A stretch of 64,000 nt of DNA from Buxus sempervirens (lineage: Eukaryota; Streptophyta; Magnoliopsida; Buxales; Buxaceae): the NCBI GenBank assembly GCA_947561395.2, contig OX387185.1:21767866-21831865 (forward strand). The letters are read 5' to 3'. A model generated the notes under the pieces. The model was not told the DNA's origin and ran no database searches. It was given only the letters and a program-made list of their open reading frames with translations. Below, piece after piece: positions 44,036 through 55,575 of this stretch (positions within the stretch are counted from its first letter, which is position 1; every line of letters starts with the position of its first letter). The position numbers and the translations under genes were made by a program.

Positions 44036-46830
44036 TTTTTAGGCCGATTTGCTTGTTTTTTTTGAAATCTGAAAATACCCTTGTACCGTACCGCGGGGGG
44101 CTTCGCCTCCCACACCCCCAACCCAGTTGTTCTCCGCGTGTCCAACTCGTTCCTTAGCGAGGGGAGGGACCTCGCCCCATGGGCTCCACTTCGCTCCACC
44201 CACAAGGGCCCCAGGTCCCTCCCCTTGGACCCAGATTATGTGATTTTTGTATATTTTGTGTATTTCGTGATTTCTGTATATTCTGGAGGTGGGTGACCTC
44301 TTCAAACCGAACCAAATGGACCAATAGGGTTTCCGGATCACCCGGAAACCCAACATGGGACTCAGACCACCCAGTCTAATTTGACTTCCCGTGGGCCTTC
44401 CAACGGGGCCCACCCAGCCCGAACAATTCAATTGTGCTTAAATAAGATAATTAAAAGATTTGAGTGGGCCAGACCACTTGCGGCCCACCCAAGCCCTATG
44501 TGGGGCATGCATGCTTAAATTACGTTGTGGTTTGGCCGAGACCAAGGGCATGGCATGTTGGGCCCACTAGGCCCACAAAACCAAGCAAGGTTAGGGTCTC
44601 AAAACCCTAACCCAGGAAGTCTTGGGCTTTCAAGCCCAAGCCTAGGTAAAAGGGCCCCAAGCCCAAGGCCTGGCCCATTTTGGAAACTTAAGCAAGATAA
44701 ATCCAATAAATGACTTGGCTACCATGTGTGGCCCGCTTGAGGGCCCACAAAGCAATCCCGGCCCACTTTGGCATGAAAATCCACTTAAATAATCAAACTT
44801 GAATTTCAAGATAAAATCAACTCATTGAACCAAAGCCCAAAGGGCCTCGCAGGCTTAGACCAAGGCTCGCCAAGGGAACATGCGGGCCACACTTGGCCCA
44901 CCCAGGGATCCGTGGGCCCTCCAACAGGGCCCACCCAATCAGACTCACTTCACTTTAAAGCTAAGAAGATAAAATCAAGTAAAGGGACCCACACCACTTT
45001 GGTGGTCCTGCCATACTTAATCAAATTGCATGCTGGATTAGGAATCGGGTGAGTGGGATACCAAAGTTGACTCAAACCAGGGAAACCTATGGGACCCATC
45101 ACTTGACGGGGTGGACCGGGGTGTCTACGGACTTCCCCGGACCGTAACCGAGAACTTGATTAGAATCTCAAGCCGTAGACCAAATAGACAAACTTATGCA
45201 CCCAGGTGTCCGCCTGCACCTCATCAGGCGGAGGCGACTCCAATTTCCCGTTTTTACCCAGTGCGACACACCGGAGACAACAGCTATAACGGGGGGACAG
45301 CAGCTATTAAAGAGGGGTCAAAGCAGGTTAACAGAGGAGGAAATGCATGGGGATTGGCAGAAGGATGGTGGCCGCAAGCACTGGTGGTACAGGGACCAGT
45401 AAGAATCCCTGCTTTGGTCTCTCCCTTATTAACCATTAGCAATCATAAAAATATAGCCAAGAATCATTAAAGGGTTAAAAAAACAAGCTTCACATTAAAG
45501 TAGATGTGTGTGTGCACTTGCCATGCTTAACTAACATGAAATGCATCTAATAACAAGCACACGAAAACAGCAAGCCAAAGGTACTCGCATGGTTATGAAA
45601 CAAAGAAATTTGGATTCATAGTGTTGATGAGTGAAGGGGGGATCTCATGCACACTCAAAACAGTAGCTAGGCCTTGTGCAAATGAAGTAAAAGAATACAC
45701 TCAACATGCTTCTAATTGTGAAGGGCATTGGTGGGTGCATTAGACATATGCTAACATAGAGAAATTGTCAAGCATGCACACATATAAGGACATGCTGCAG
45801 GTGCCTTGGGCAGCATGAAAGGGGATGGGGGTGCTGCTGCTGCCGCCAGCAGCAACTCTAAAAAACCATGAAAAAGGGGGCACAGGGGAGACATGCATCT
45901 CAAAGATAAGAAAAAAAAATGCCCTACTATACACTAAACACATAAATCAGCACACCCAAGCATGCATACATCATGGCTCACAAGTCCTATTGAAAAAGCT
46001 GAAAAAAACACCTGGTGAAGCGAAAGGAAAATCACTACAAGAAGGGATAAAGAGGGGGGTTTATATGGGGGTACATTGGATCATCAACATGAGGGAACAT
46101 GCTCCCTTCTCAAATAATCAACAAGACTTATACAACACAATGAATTTATTGGCTTGAAATGAAGTAACAAGACCTCTCATCCTTCCATGGAGTGGTACGT
46201 ATGCTTCCACTTACTCTCTGTAAGCACCTCATTTTTGCACCCCCGAAAGTGCCGGAAATGCAAAACCCTGGCAGAAAGTCAAACCCCGAGGGGACAAAAA
46301 TTTGACTTCTTGATCCAGGAATAATTGGCCACCTTGCTTTATCTCAATGGATAGAGAATCCCGACACGAGTCTAACGCAACTGAGTTTGCAAGAATCGAA
46401 GTCCGGAGGAGGGTTCTGCGGGTGGTTAAACTTCAGCGGAGCCAAAAGTTGACTTTCTGCTAAAATCCGATCCAAAGGCCTACCCCTAGGTCATGGGATA
46501 GAGGGCTCCGATACGATTCTAACGCCACTGAGTTTGCCCAGATCGGAGCCCGGGTGAAGAAAATATGAGTTGGCGAAGTTTCCGAGCAGCAAAACCGGCG
46601 AACTGCGCACGTGGCAAAAAACTGCACACGTGGCGAGTTGCGCAGAAAAATATCTCGAGGATCAAATCCATAAATATCCAAACATTCAAAATATCCCAGG
46701 GACCAATCTGAAAGTATCTGAAAATATCTGAATAAAATAATATTAAACCTAAATATCCCAGGGACTATATCTTAATTTTCAGATTTTTTTAAACAAACCC
46801 GCGGCGGCATTTAATGATTTAATCATTATG

Positions 46831-46883
46831 TCGCTCGCGCCGAGCGACAGGAGGTCGGCGCGAGCTGGGCGCCGAAGTCGGCA
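46831..46883. repeat. Palindrome cassette, GTCGCTCGCGCC theme, L4 U3
   Basis: GTCGCTCGCGCCGAGCGAC is a near-perfect hairpin, followed by GGTCGGCGCGAGCTGGGCGCC. It ends 17 bp upstream of the TATA box. Confidence 0.78.
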
Positions 46884-46900
46884 GATACCCCGTCCTCTTC

Positions 46901-46908
46901 TATAAAAG
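46901..46908 (+). promoter_or_regulatory. TATA box of L4
   Basis: CTCTTCTATAAAAGCCGCAAC, same spacing from the cassette as in L7. Confidence 0.76.
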
Positions 46909-47099
46909 CCGCAACCTCCTTCATTGCAGGGGGTTGGAAAAAGTTTGGTTGGAGATTTTCTTCTTGGTTCTGCATTTTTTTGGTTCGGCATTTCTTGGGG
47001 GTTGGACATTCTGTTGTCCCTCGGCACTCGAAGGTAGTCTGGGCTACCATCTTCCCCAAAGAAACCACACTCTTGGCCATTCCTTTCTTGCCCTTCTTC

Positions 47100-48199
47100 G
47101 TCACTCGGCGGTCTCGGGCGCTCGAAATTTTTCAACGAACGCTGAATATCGCCAAGGAGCGCTGAGTACAGGCATGCTCGGCGCTTTAACCAGAACGACG
47201 AACCGAGTTTCTAAACATCAAATTTTTGGGTTCTAATCGCTTCTAAAATTCATATAAATTAATATCAATCAATATACACATATTTACAACATAGAAGATC
47301 ATGCAATCGAATCGAATAATCTCATAAACACAAAATAAGCGTTAAAACGAAGTGCCACCTACCTCCGTCCGCTCAAATCCTTTCTTCTTCCAACCAGAGA
47401 CTTCCTCTCCTCTTCGCAGGCAAGAGACATTCCAGGAATGGTGAGGAACCAGAGATATGCCCTCTTCCTCCTTCTTCTCGGTCTCCCTTTCTCTCTCTCG
47501 TTCTTCTTCTCTTCCGCCGCAGCCTCCAACTTCAACGCACAAGACATCCTACGAATACAACTAAAACTATTCAACCCTATTTTATTCTTCCCTGATCCCA
47601 CGCATCTCCCTAGGATCAGGTTCCATACTCATCCACCCATTAGACTTAATAAGGACCGTTAATCCATACTTAACTCGATATCTCGCGATCCAACGGTCAG
47701 ATCTGCGTCAAACTCCAGATCTCCCCTATCAGTATGATCATCTATAATTATAATTAATATCCTTCAATAAAATTCTCATCTCCTCGACTTCAGGCTTCAA
47801 ATCAAACATAATTACCAATATGCCATTATTCCAATTACTAAGCTTTAAATATCATTGTTAATAGACAATCTAAACCCCAATTTAAATCTATTAGTATTTC
47901 TCAAGTCTAATAACAAATTTTAATTATTGTATTTAATTATTTTACCGATAATTAATGTGAATTGACCGAAATACCCTTCTCTCAATATTTTCACATCTAC
48001 CCATTCATTTTCGTCCGAAATTTCCAAGTTTATTCTCTTTGTCATTATTAGTCCGTTATACATCCCGAATGAATTATAAGTACTGCAAATCATTCCTTTA
48101 TATCAAATCCCCAATTTATTTTGACAAATTCATTGACACTCCAAATATTCGTATTAAATTTTTATTTATTTATTTAGTGAAAATTCGGGGTTTTACAGT
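47100..48199 (-). repeat. N5: N-type LTR fragment
   Basis: Minus-strand start TGTAAAACCCCGAATTTTCAC at 48199. It matches N4 in several blocks (GCGATCCAACGGTCAGATCTG versus GATCGGACGGTCGAATCTG near 59620) but is clearly diverged. It holds a GCGCTC/CGCTGA cassette at about 47103-47196. It directly follows the truncated pol of element C, so it could be that element's 3' LTR, but its divergence from N4 argues for separate origin. Confidence 0.6.
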
Positions 48200-49861
48200 A
48201 TTGCAAAGGAAACTTGAAATCCTTAAGCAGATCCATCCACCGACGCTGCCTCATATTCAAGTCTCTCTATGAAAACAGATATCTCAAGCTCTTATGATAA
48301 AAAAATATCTCAAACTCTACCCCATAAAGATAATGCCTCCATAGCTTCAGTGCGAAGACTATGGCTGCTAACTTTAGATTGTGAGTAGGGTAGTTCTTCT
48401 CATGCGGCCTCAACAATCTCGAAGCGTACGCTACAAGTCTGCCCTGCTACATCAAAACACATCCCAAACCGATCCTAGAAGCATCACAATATACTGCAAA
48501 TGCCTCGTCCATGGATGGCACAATCAAAACTGGGGCTGTAGTCAACCTCTGCTTCAATTCCTGGAAACTCTGCTCACACTTCTCATCCCATTGGAATTTC
48601 ACTACCTTCTTGGTTAGATTAGACAAAGGTGCAGCTATACGTGAAAATCCTACGATGAATCTCCTATAGTACCCTGCCATACCAAGGAAACTCCTGACCT
48701 CTGTCACTGTAGTGACTCTAGGCCATTCTGCCACTGCCTTAACCTTCTCAGGGTCCACAGATATACCCTCACTTGAGATAACATGACCTAAAAAGGAAAT
48801 CTGCCCCAGCCAAAATTGACACTTGTTGAATTTCTCATACAGCCCGTGGTTTCTCAAAGTGTGCAATACTACCTTCAAATGCCCAACATGTGACTCTCAG
48901 GTCTTAGAATATACTAGGATGTCATCAATGTCACTGTAGTGACTCTAGGCCATTCTGCCACTGCCTTAACCTTCTCAGGGTCCACAGATATACCCTCACT
49001 TGAGATAACATGACCTAAAAAGGAAATCTGCCCCAGCCAAAATTGACACTTGTTGAATTTCTTATACAGCCCGTGGTTTCTCAAAGTGTGCAATACTACC
49101 TTCAAATGCCCAACATGTGACTCTCGGGTCTTAGAATATACTAGGATGTCATCAATGAACACCACCATGAAACTGTCCAAGTATGCATGAAAAATCCTAT
49201 TCATAAGGTCCATGAAAACAACTAGGGCATTGATCAGCCCAAAAGGCATAACCAAGAACTCATAATGCCCATAGCGTGTACGGAAAGCTGTGTTCTCTAT
49301 GTCCTCCTCTGCCACTCTCAACTGATGATATCCTGACCTCAAGTCTATCTTGGAGAACCAAGATGCACCTCCTAACTGGTCAAACAAGTCATCAATCCTA
49401 GGCAACGGATACTTGTTCTTCACTGTTACTTGATTTAGTTACCTATAATCAATGCACATCCTCATACTACCATCCTTCTTCTGCACAAACAGAACTGGTG
49501 CGCCCCATGGTGACACACTCGGTCTGATGAAACCCTTCTCCTGAAGCTCATCTAGCTGCTTCTTCAGTTCCTCTTGTTCTGGTTTCGTAAGCCGATAGGG
49601 TGGCTTCGAAACTGGAGCCGTACCAGGCATCAACTGGATCCTGAACTCTACTCCTCTAGCAGGTGGTAATCCAGGTAAATCCTTTGGAAACACATCCACA
49701 AACTCCTGCACTACAGGTACATCGGAGATGACAAGGGTGTCACTCCTAAGCTCCTCTACTATCACAGATGCTACTAGACCAATCCGCAACTTCAACCCCT
49801 CACATTTGAAACAATGAGTTGTTTGATCTGGCCCTCTAAATATCACCATACCGCATAGCAA
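48200..49861 (-). pseudogene. RT and RNase H of element C, with internal duplication
   Basis: RT motifs on the minus strand: [72 protein letters not shown], and an intact catalytic FIDDILVYS near 49160. A stop interrupts at about 49440. A 227-bp tandem duplication (48704-49157) repeats the stretch from the catalytic loop to EWPRVTTVT and shifts the frame. RNase H begins at FAVYCDASRIGLGCVLM near 48470 and runs to a cut at 48200, where N5 starts. Integrase is absent. It is not functional. Confidence 0.88.
48704..49157. repeat. 227-bp tandem duplication in element C RT
   Basis: Copies 48704-48930 and 48931-49157, both ending GTCATCAATG and differing by only about two bases (CTCATACAGCC versus CTTATACAGCC; CTCAGG versus CTCGGG). 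227 is not a multiple of three, so it breaks the frame. Confidence 0.93.
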
Positions 49862-50235
49862 TCCAAAGTCACATGGTGTCTACATAACCAATCCATCCCC
49901 AATATCACATCAAAACCTCCAATGTCTAAGGCAATCAAATCGCCAGACAACTCCAGTCTACCCAATCTAATCATGCAGTCTTTATACATATGTTCGACTC
50001 TAGTAGAGTCTCCCAAAGGTGTGTGTACAAACAATGCAACATCCAATTCAGTGGGTAACAAACCAATCCGTCGTGCACAAGCAGGTGATATAAATGAATG
50101 GGAAGCACCAGAATCAAATAGAACACATGCTGATCTACCACAAATGAAAATAATACCTCCGATCAGCTCAGGTGTCTCATGGTCAACCTCGATATCCTCC
50201 ACATGCTTAGGCTCATGCTCCTCATGTGCCTCCAC
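49843..50235 (-). pseudogene. Aspartic protease of element C
   Basis: Retropepsin with intact active site CVLFDSGASHSFISP near 50130, then LIALDIGGFDVILGMDWL near 49900. It would cut the Gag-Pol precursor. It is preceded in frame by a variable Glu/His-rich linker. The active site is intact, but the polyprotein around it is broken upstream (gag stops and insertions) and downstream. Confidence 0.85.
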
Positions 50236-51143
50236 TGCATATACTCTAGCTGGCTGCGGCTGCTGAGCAGGTACTGCCTGCCTTTGACCTCCTCTTTGAA
50301 CTGGTCCCCTGCCCTGGGGCTTCTGCCCAACTGGTGCTCTCTGAGCTGGCTGCTGAAACTATGGCCTCTATGGGAAAGTAGGTGCGGTCTCTGGCTGTGG
50401 TAATGCTGGTCGTGGCACCGCTAAAGACTGATAGCTCGGAGAGAATCGACAATCTGTGATCCTATGACCCGCCTTTCCACATCTGTAACAAGTGCCCGGT
50501 GCTGCGACACATGGACCAGGTACATGATACCTGCCACAACTGGCACATCCCCTCTGAGCTGGTCTATACTGACCTCCTGAAGGCTCTGCCCTAGTCCAGT
50601 TGTAACGCCTCGGATCCGTGTTTTTCATTAAAGATATAACACGTCTCCCAGAGGGTTAGGTAAGGATCTCAATAATGGTGATCGCTGGATAATCACACAC
50701 AATTTATATCACATCAGAGTGCACAATCAAAATTCTCATCCAAACAATTTATAAAATCTTCAAATACATCAAATGGTTCCAATTTACTACCTTATTACAA
50801 TTCCCACAAAATTAATTGAACAAAGTTTAAGACTAAGCAACCTACTAGTCTAAGGTTGGTAGTAATAATCCTCCTCCCTATAGGTGTCAATCGGATCTAC
50901 CCCAGTAGGCGCCTCACCACGAAGATCTGAAAAATAAAACAACAACGAGGGATGAGATACGAATATCTCAGCGAGTGACACATGCATGCAGAAATAGTTA
51001 ACACAGTTATAAGACATGCTTTGATAAATAACCGAACATTTAAACAACATATTTCCGATAACAACACAAAAAGGTCAATGTCATGCATATGGTTACATTG
51101 ATTAATTTACATGCCAAGTAGACACTCCACAGCTCCATGTACA

Positions 51144-51270
51144 CAGTTCCAGCCTACTCAGGGTATCAGACACTCTTAAATGACGGCCTACTCAGGGTAT
51201 CGTCATCCAATGCCGGCCTACTCCGGGTATCGGCACTGACAACCAGGCCTACTCAGGGTATCTGGCTGCT
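51144..51270 (-). repeat. Stem-loop array with constant loop, N2
   Basis: On the minus strand four units with loop ATACCCTGAGTAGGC: stems AGCCAG/CTGGTT, AGTGCCG/CGGCATT, GATGACG/CGTCATT, and a broken fourth (GTCTG/CTGGA). Unit 2 has C:G pairs where N1 has A:T, a paired change in both arms. Confidence 0.9.
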
Positions 51271-51827
51271 CTACACTGGTCGTGGCAAGACACAAGGCCA
51301 TGCAATTACACCAATAAACACAAACCATCACATTACTAAGCTTAAGAAGGATCCATGGGAAGCTAAACCCAACCGATAAATCACCAAATAAAACCCCGCA
51401 TTCAGTACACACATCACAAGTTGTTCCAACTAGAACATCATCTCACACAAGTGTTCCAACCAGAACAGTCATTCCTCACAAGTGTTCCAACCAGAACATC
51501 AACTCACACAAGTAAATAATCTTTGCAATACATTTCAAAACTTGCCATCGAGAAAAACAGGGTTTAATAAAATCTCAATCAAGTACAGTATTTAACCAAA
51601 AGAACTAAATAAAATCTCCAGTGTTTGGTATCCAGAACATCACCTACAATTCGCCCTACATTTACCTTGGAAGCTCTTAAGAAATTCCAGAATCTATCTT
51701 TAATTTTCTCACAAGGTATTTTGTCTCTAAAGTCCTAAACAAGTAATTTGTTAAGTGCTCGAAACCTCCTATCATCAAAATCCACATTGGTTTACTCAAT
51801 TATGTAATTCGGCAAAGAAAATGGACT

Positions 51828-52060
51828 ATGCGCTCACCTCCTGCGCTAGGCGCAAGGTGGGCGGATAGTAAATTGCCTAAACTTGGGGTATGCGCCTACT
51901 CAATAGTAAGTGAGCGTGAGCTCGGCGCCAAGTGGGCACGAAATGGGCACATCGGATTTTAAGTGAGCGCAAGCTCAGCGCCAAGTGAGTGCGAGCTCGG
52001 CGGATAGTAAATTTTATCCTTGCGCCCACTACCGAAGTGAGCGCCAAGTGGGCGGATACC
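51828..52060. repeat. GCGCTCACC cassette, N2
   Basis: ATGCGCTCACCTCCTGCGCT, AGTGAGCGTGAGCTCGGCGC, AAGTGAGCGCAAGCTCAGCG, AAGTGAGTGCGAGCTCGGCG, GAAGTGAGCGCCAAGTGGGC. Same theme as N1 and the same relative position. Confidence 0.8.
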
Positions 52061-53509
52061 CACTGTGTTTTTCAGTTCTCTGTTAAATCCAAATCTTCAA
52101 CTCTGGCCGAACTTTTTCGGTCTGTAACCATTCCTCTAGTCTCCTAATACCCCCAGAACACATTCAAACCTATTTTGAAATTAATCTAACACACTTTTCA
52201 TTTATCCCCATTTAGTTATACAGAAAAATCCTTCGGACTATCTCCGCCCAGAAAAACCGATGAATAACTCATTCCACAACCATATGCATTCAAATTAAAA
52301 ACTACGAATAACACAAACCCAGGTTTTAAAACAGTGCCACTCACCTTATATGCTTCCCAGTCTTGGCAACAGCAACCCCGAAGAGAAAATCCCCAACCAG
52401 CAGTTTGGCCGACTGCTTGCTATGGTCGAGCAGAGGTTCTCTAAAGGAAAAACCCTTCTGAACTTCTTGATAACAAATACCTACCGACAGTAACTTTCCC
52501 AACTCTTTTCTCCCACAGAACTTCCCCCAACTCTTCTCTCCCGAAGAACCCTAAGACAAATCGCCACAGCCACAATCGCCAAACCTCTCAGTACTCGTAC
52601 TCGTATTAAGAGCAAACCCGAAAACTTAATTTTCTTAAAGTATAAATACCTTCCGTAAATAAGCTTGCCGCTCGACGGACTTTAAATCTCTGATCTGGTG
52701 TGTGCTCGCCCACCGAAACTCCTACATCCACACACCTTATTAGTTTAAATACTTATGATTATTATTTATTTTTCCCATAAAATCATGAAAAATTATCAGG
52801 GTTTTACACCAGTCTCTGGGCCTCTTGTTTCCACTAAGGAAACCTCTTTGGTCTGTCGGCCTCATAAGTGGTCTAGCTCTGCTATGGCTCACTCTAGCCT
52901 CTATGTCACTCTCAGCCCTGGTGGTTCTACGTACCACGTCCTTCATTTCTGTGCATAAGAGTACTGTAAGCACCTCATTTTTGCGCCCCGGAAGTGTTGA
53001 AAATACAAATCCTAGCTGGAAAGTCAAACCCTAAAGGGGCAAAAGTTGAATTTTTGCTCAAGTGCTAACTGACCACTTTGCTTTATCTCAGTGGATAGAG
53101 AATCCCGACACGGTTCCAACACAACTGAGTTTGCTGGAATCGGAGCCCGGATGAAGGATTTACAGGCCGGTCAAGCTTGATGGGGAGCAGAAATTGACTT
53201 TCTGCTAAACCCCAAAACAACTGCCCAAACTTGTCCCAGTGGACAGGTCATCCTAACACGATTCCAACGCAATTGAGTTTGCTCGAATCGGAGTCCCGGA
53301 TAATAAGTTATGAGCAAAACAAGAAACCCTAAAAACTGCTCACGTGGCAAAAACAGCAGAAAAAGGTGTCTAGGGGCAAATCTATAAATAATCAGGACAT
53401 TCAAAAATATCTGATGGCATATCTGTAATTATCTGGGGATGAATCTGTGAATATCAAGTTGATATTAAAATAGCTCAGGGACTAATCTGCAATTACCAAG
53501 AAAATCACC

Positions 53510-53710
53510 CCCACATGCTTAATTCCCCACCACATCTTTCTCTCCCTCTCTCTCCTCCATAACTCATCCCCCACATGCCTAATTCCCCACCACATCTTTT
53601 CCCTCTCTCTCTCTCCTTCATAAATTTTTGTTCCCCATGTACATCACCTCATCATGCAACTCTCTCTCTCTCTCCCCCCCCATGAGCATGCATCATGCAC
53701 CACCATCATG

Positions 53711-53760
<50 letters not shown>
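53510..53760. repeat. CT-rich tandem repeats and (CT)n microsatellite in L5 U3
   Basis: Two copies of CCCACATGCYTAATTCCCCA followed by CCACATCTTT and a CTCTCC run, then pure (CT)n at about 53707-53758, with a second C-run near 53838. It occupies the place where other L-type LTRs have palindrome arrays. Confidence 0.85.
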
Positions 53761-55447
53761 GAATCATGTGGGACCCACCTCCAAGCACTTTTCTTCATCC
53801 CTAAGCAATCCCATGCATACATCTCTCTTTCTCTCCCCCCCCCCCCCCCCATGGGCATCCTCCATGTCTCATCTCTCTCCCATGCACCCATTCATCATCC
53901 ACCAATAATAAAAACCCCAAGCCCCATACATATGAGAAGGTTAGCTCATTTTTGCCTCTCCATTCTTCCACCTCTTCCCTCTCTCCCAAGCTCATCCCAC
54001 AACCCTCCCCATTGGAACCTCTCTTCCCTTCTCTTTGCCCCTACATCTCCCAAATACCCTCTTAAGACTAGTCTACCTTCCTTTTTTTCTCTTCTTCTTC
54101 ATTCTCACCCAAGCAAGAGGAGGAAGAGCTGCTGTTGGTGACAAAAGGAGGAACTCCAGCACTTATTCTTGCTTCAAGAAGGCTCAACACACCTCCAAGA
54201 AGAAAAGAAATCCCAAGGTAATGTTCCCTATTATCTTTTATTTCACATATATAAGAATGGAGGTGTTCCAAGGGGTTTAAAGAGGGCTTCATCTCTTCTT
54301 GTTCAAATCTGTTTTCATGTTTAGTTTTTACACATTTTTTCCTCATTTTCGTGATGTGAAAGTCTCCAAAGGTAAGAGGTTGTGTGTATGGTTCTAATAC
54401 GGGAGATGAGTGACCTTCCCACATCCATCTTTTTTTGGGTCTTTTAAGTTATAGTTTTGTATGTTTTTCTTTCTTTCTTTATCTTAATGAGGGAGCATGT
54501 TCCCAACTTTTAGCCCATCTAATGTACCCCGTACATAAGCCCCACTATCCTTTCCCCTACTCTTTTTTTTTAATACAGTTCTCATTTCCTTTCTTTTCTT
54601 TCTTATATGTGTGTTTTATGATGTTTGGTTCTCCTTGTGGCATGTTTTACTAATTGTGAAATGTACATGTGTGAGCGTGTCCTCCTTTTCCTTTAGCATA
54701 CCACTGTTTTGGTTGACTGGCATATTCCCACACTCCCTTTAAGGTATAGTGTATAGCTCATGTAAAGCCTTGCATATGCATCATAGGTGTTCACTCATGC
54801 ACAGTTATGCTCACCCATTGTCGTGTACCCCGCAAGACTTTTCCCATATGATCCCTTACCCCACTTTTCCCATCATTTTCAACCCTTTAGCATGGTTAAA
54901 TCCCCCCACATTGGTTACTGTTCCCCATACCAGCAGCATGTTCCTCTCATGTATGCTTGCATGATAATCTCATTTTCTTGCTTACCTTGAATGAAAGCCT
55001 ACACTTACCATCACTAGGTGCATGTTAGTTCCCCTCCCACTTATTTTATCACGTCTCTATTGCATGGATATGAGCTGGTATGTTTCAAGTTTAGAGGCAT
55101 GATGAATGTGAATATGTGTGTTCAGGTTTTAGATTAAAGCTTGCTTTAAGCCCTTAATAGGTTGGATTTCTCATTGATTGTTGACTTGCTGTTTGTGGAT
55201 CCACAGAGACCACTGTTTTACTATCATTCATAGCTCAAAAGGGAGAGGGCAACCACCCAGGCCCTCTCCCCTTTTTCCTTGTTACAAAATCCCAAAAGGA
55301 GATTCGGATGGGGAGTTTGCCATTCTCTAAACCCGTGTGGGCTCACATTGGGGCCCACACAAGCTTAGTACCTCCCTAGGAAGACCAAGAACTTAGCCCA
55401 CCCAAAAAATCCCAAAAAAGAGCATTTTTAGGCTGATTTGACAACTC

Positions 55448-55575
55448 AGGTCGGATCAGCCACCTTTTGTTTGTAGCCGACCTAACTAGTCGGCTACATG
55501 AATTTTTCTGTGTAGCCGACCTCCTAGGTTGGCTACAAATATACTTATGTGTAGCCGACAACTCAGGTTGGTTAC
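55448..55575. repeat. Palindrome cassette, GTAGCCGAC theme, L5
   Basis: GTAGCCGACCtaactaGTCGGCTAC, TGTAGCCGACCtcctaGGTTGGCTACA and TGTAGCCGACaactcaGGTTGGTTACA, plus a leading AGGTCGGATCAGCC. Same theme as L6. Confidence 0.88.

Larger units (their letters stand above)
42476..45270 (+). repeat. L7: L-type LTR with an N-like insert in its middle
   Basis: Starts TGTAAGCACCCAAATTTTG. It has a U3 cassette (43093-43142), TATA box (43161), donor CCAAG/GTGAGC near 43521, and the GGCGACTCC motif near 45233, ending about GTGCGACACA. No clean target duplication is visible (TTAAC left), so its right end is approximate. Segment 43690-44040 resembles N1 37080-37480 (TTAATTTCAAG, GTCTTCTGGG, CAGACATTGAG) and brings a second cassette. 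Confidence 0.72.
35271..46218 (-). repeat. L6: L-type LTR split by L3 and L7
   Basis: Three pieces in one orientation: 35271-36161, 41945-42475 and about 45271-46218. The end (minus strand) is GACGTGCGCACA at 35271, with TGGCGACTCC 76 bp inside. The pieces join in order when compared with L5 and L1 (TTACATGCTTG continues as GGCTTGGTGGG; the AAGTAGATGTGTGTG block matches L3). Its promoter end is missing, cut by L4. Confidence 0.7.
46219..47100 (+). repeat. L4: front half of an L-type LTR
   Basis: Starts TGTAAGCACCTCATTTTTGC. It has a cassette (46831-46883) and TATA box (46901), then R sequence TTCATTGCAGGGGGTTGG. It ends where N5 begins, so U5 is missing. Confidence 0.7.
50601..52808 (-). mobile_element. 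N2: solo N-type LTR, 2208 bp
   Basis: Exact 5-bp duplication CCAGT (50596-50600 and 52809-52813). The minus strand starts TGTAAAACCCTGATAATTTTT and ends GGATCCGAGGCGTTACA. It has a TATA box (CTTTAAGAAA upstream strand, TATTTATACTT near 52640), cassette 51828-52060 and stem-loop array 51144-51270. No internal region. Confidence 0.93.

Noticed and set aside
47100..48199. N5 as the true 3' LTR of element C
   Set aside because: It is clearly diverged from N4, while paired LTRs of one insertion should be alike; kept as an open alternative but not asserted.
53695..54141. 148-codon ORF starting with a long Ser-Leu repeat
   Set aside because: Produced by translation of the (CT)n microsatellite and CT-rich U3/R sequence of L5; not conserved in other L-type LTRs.
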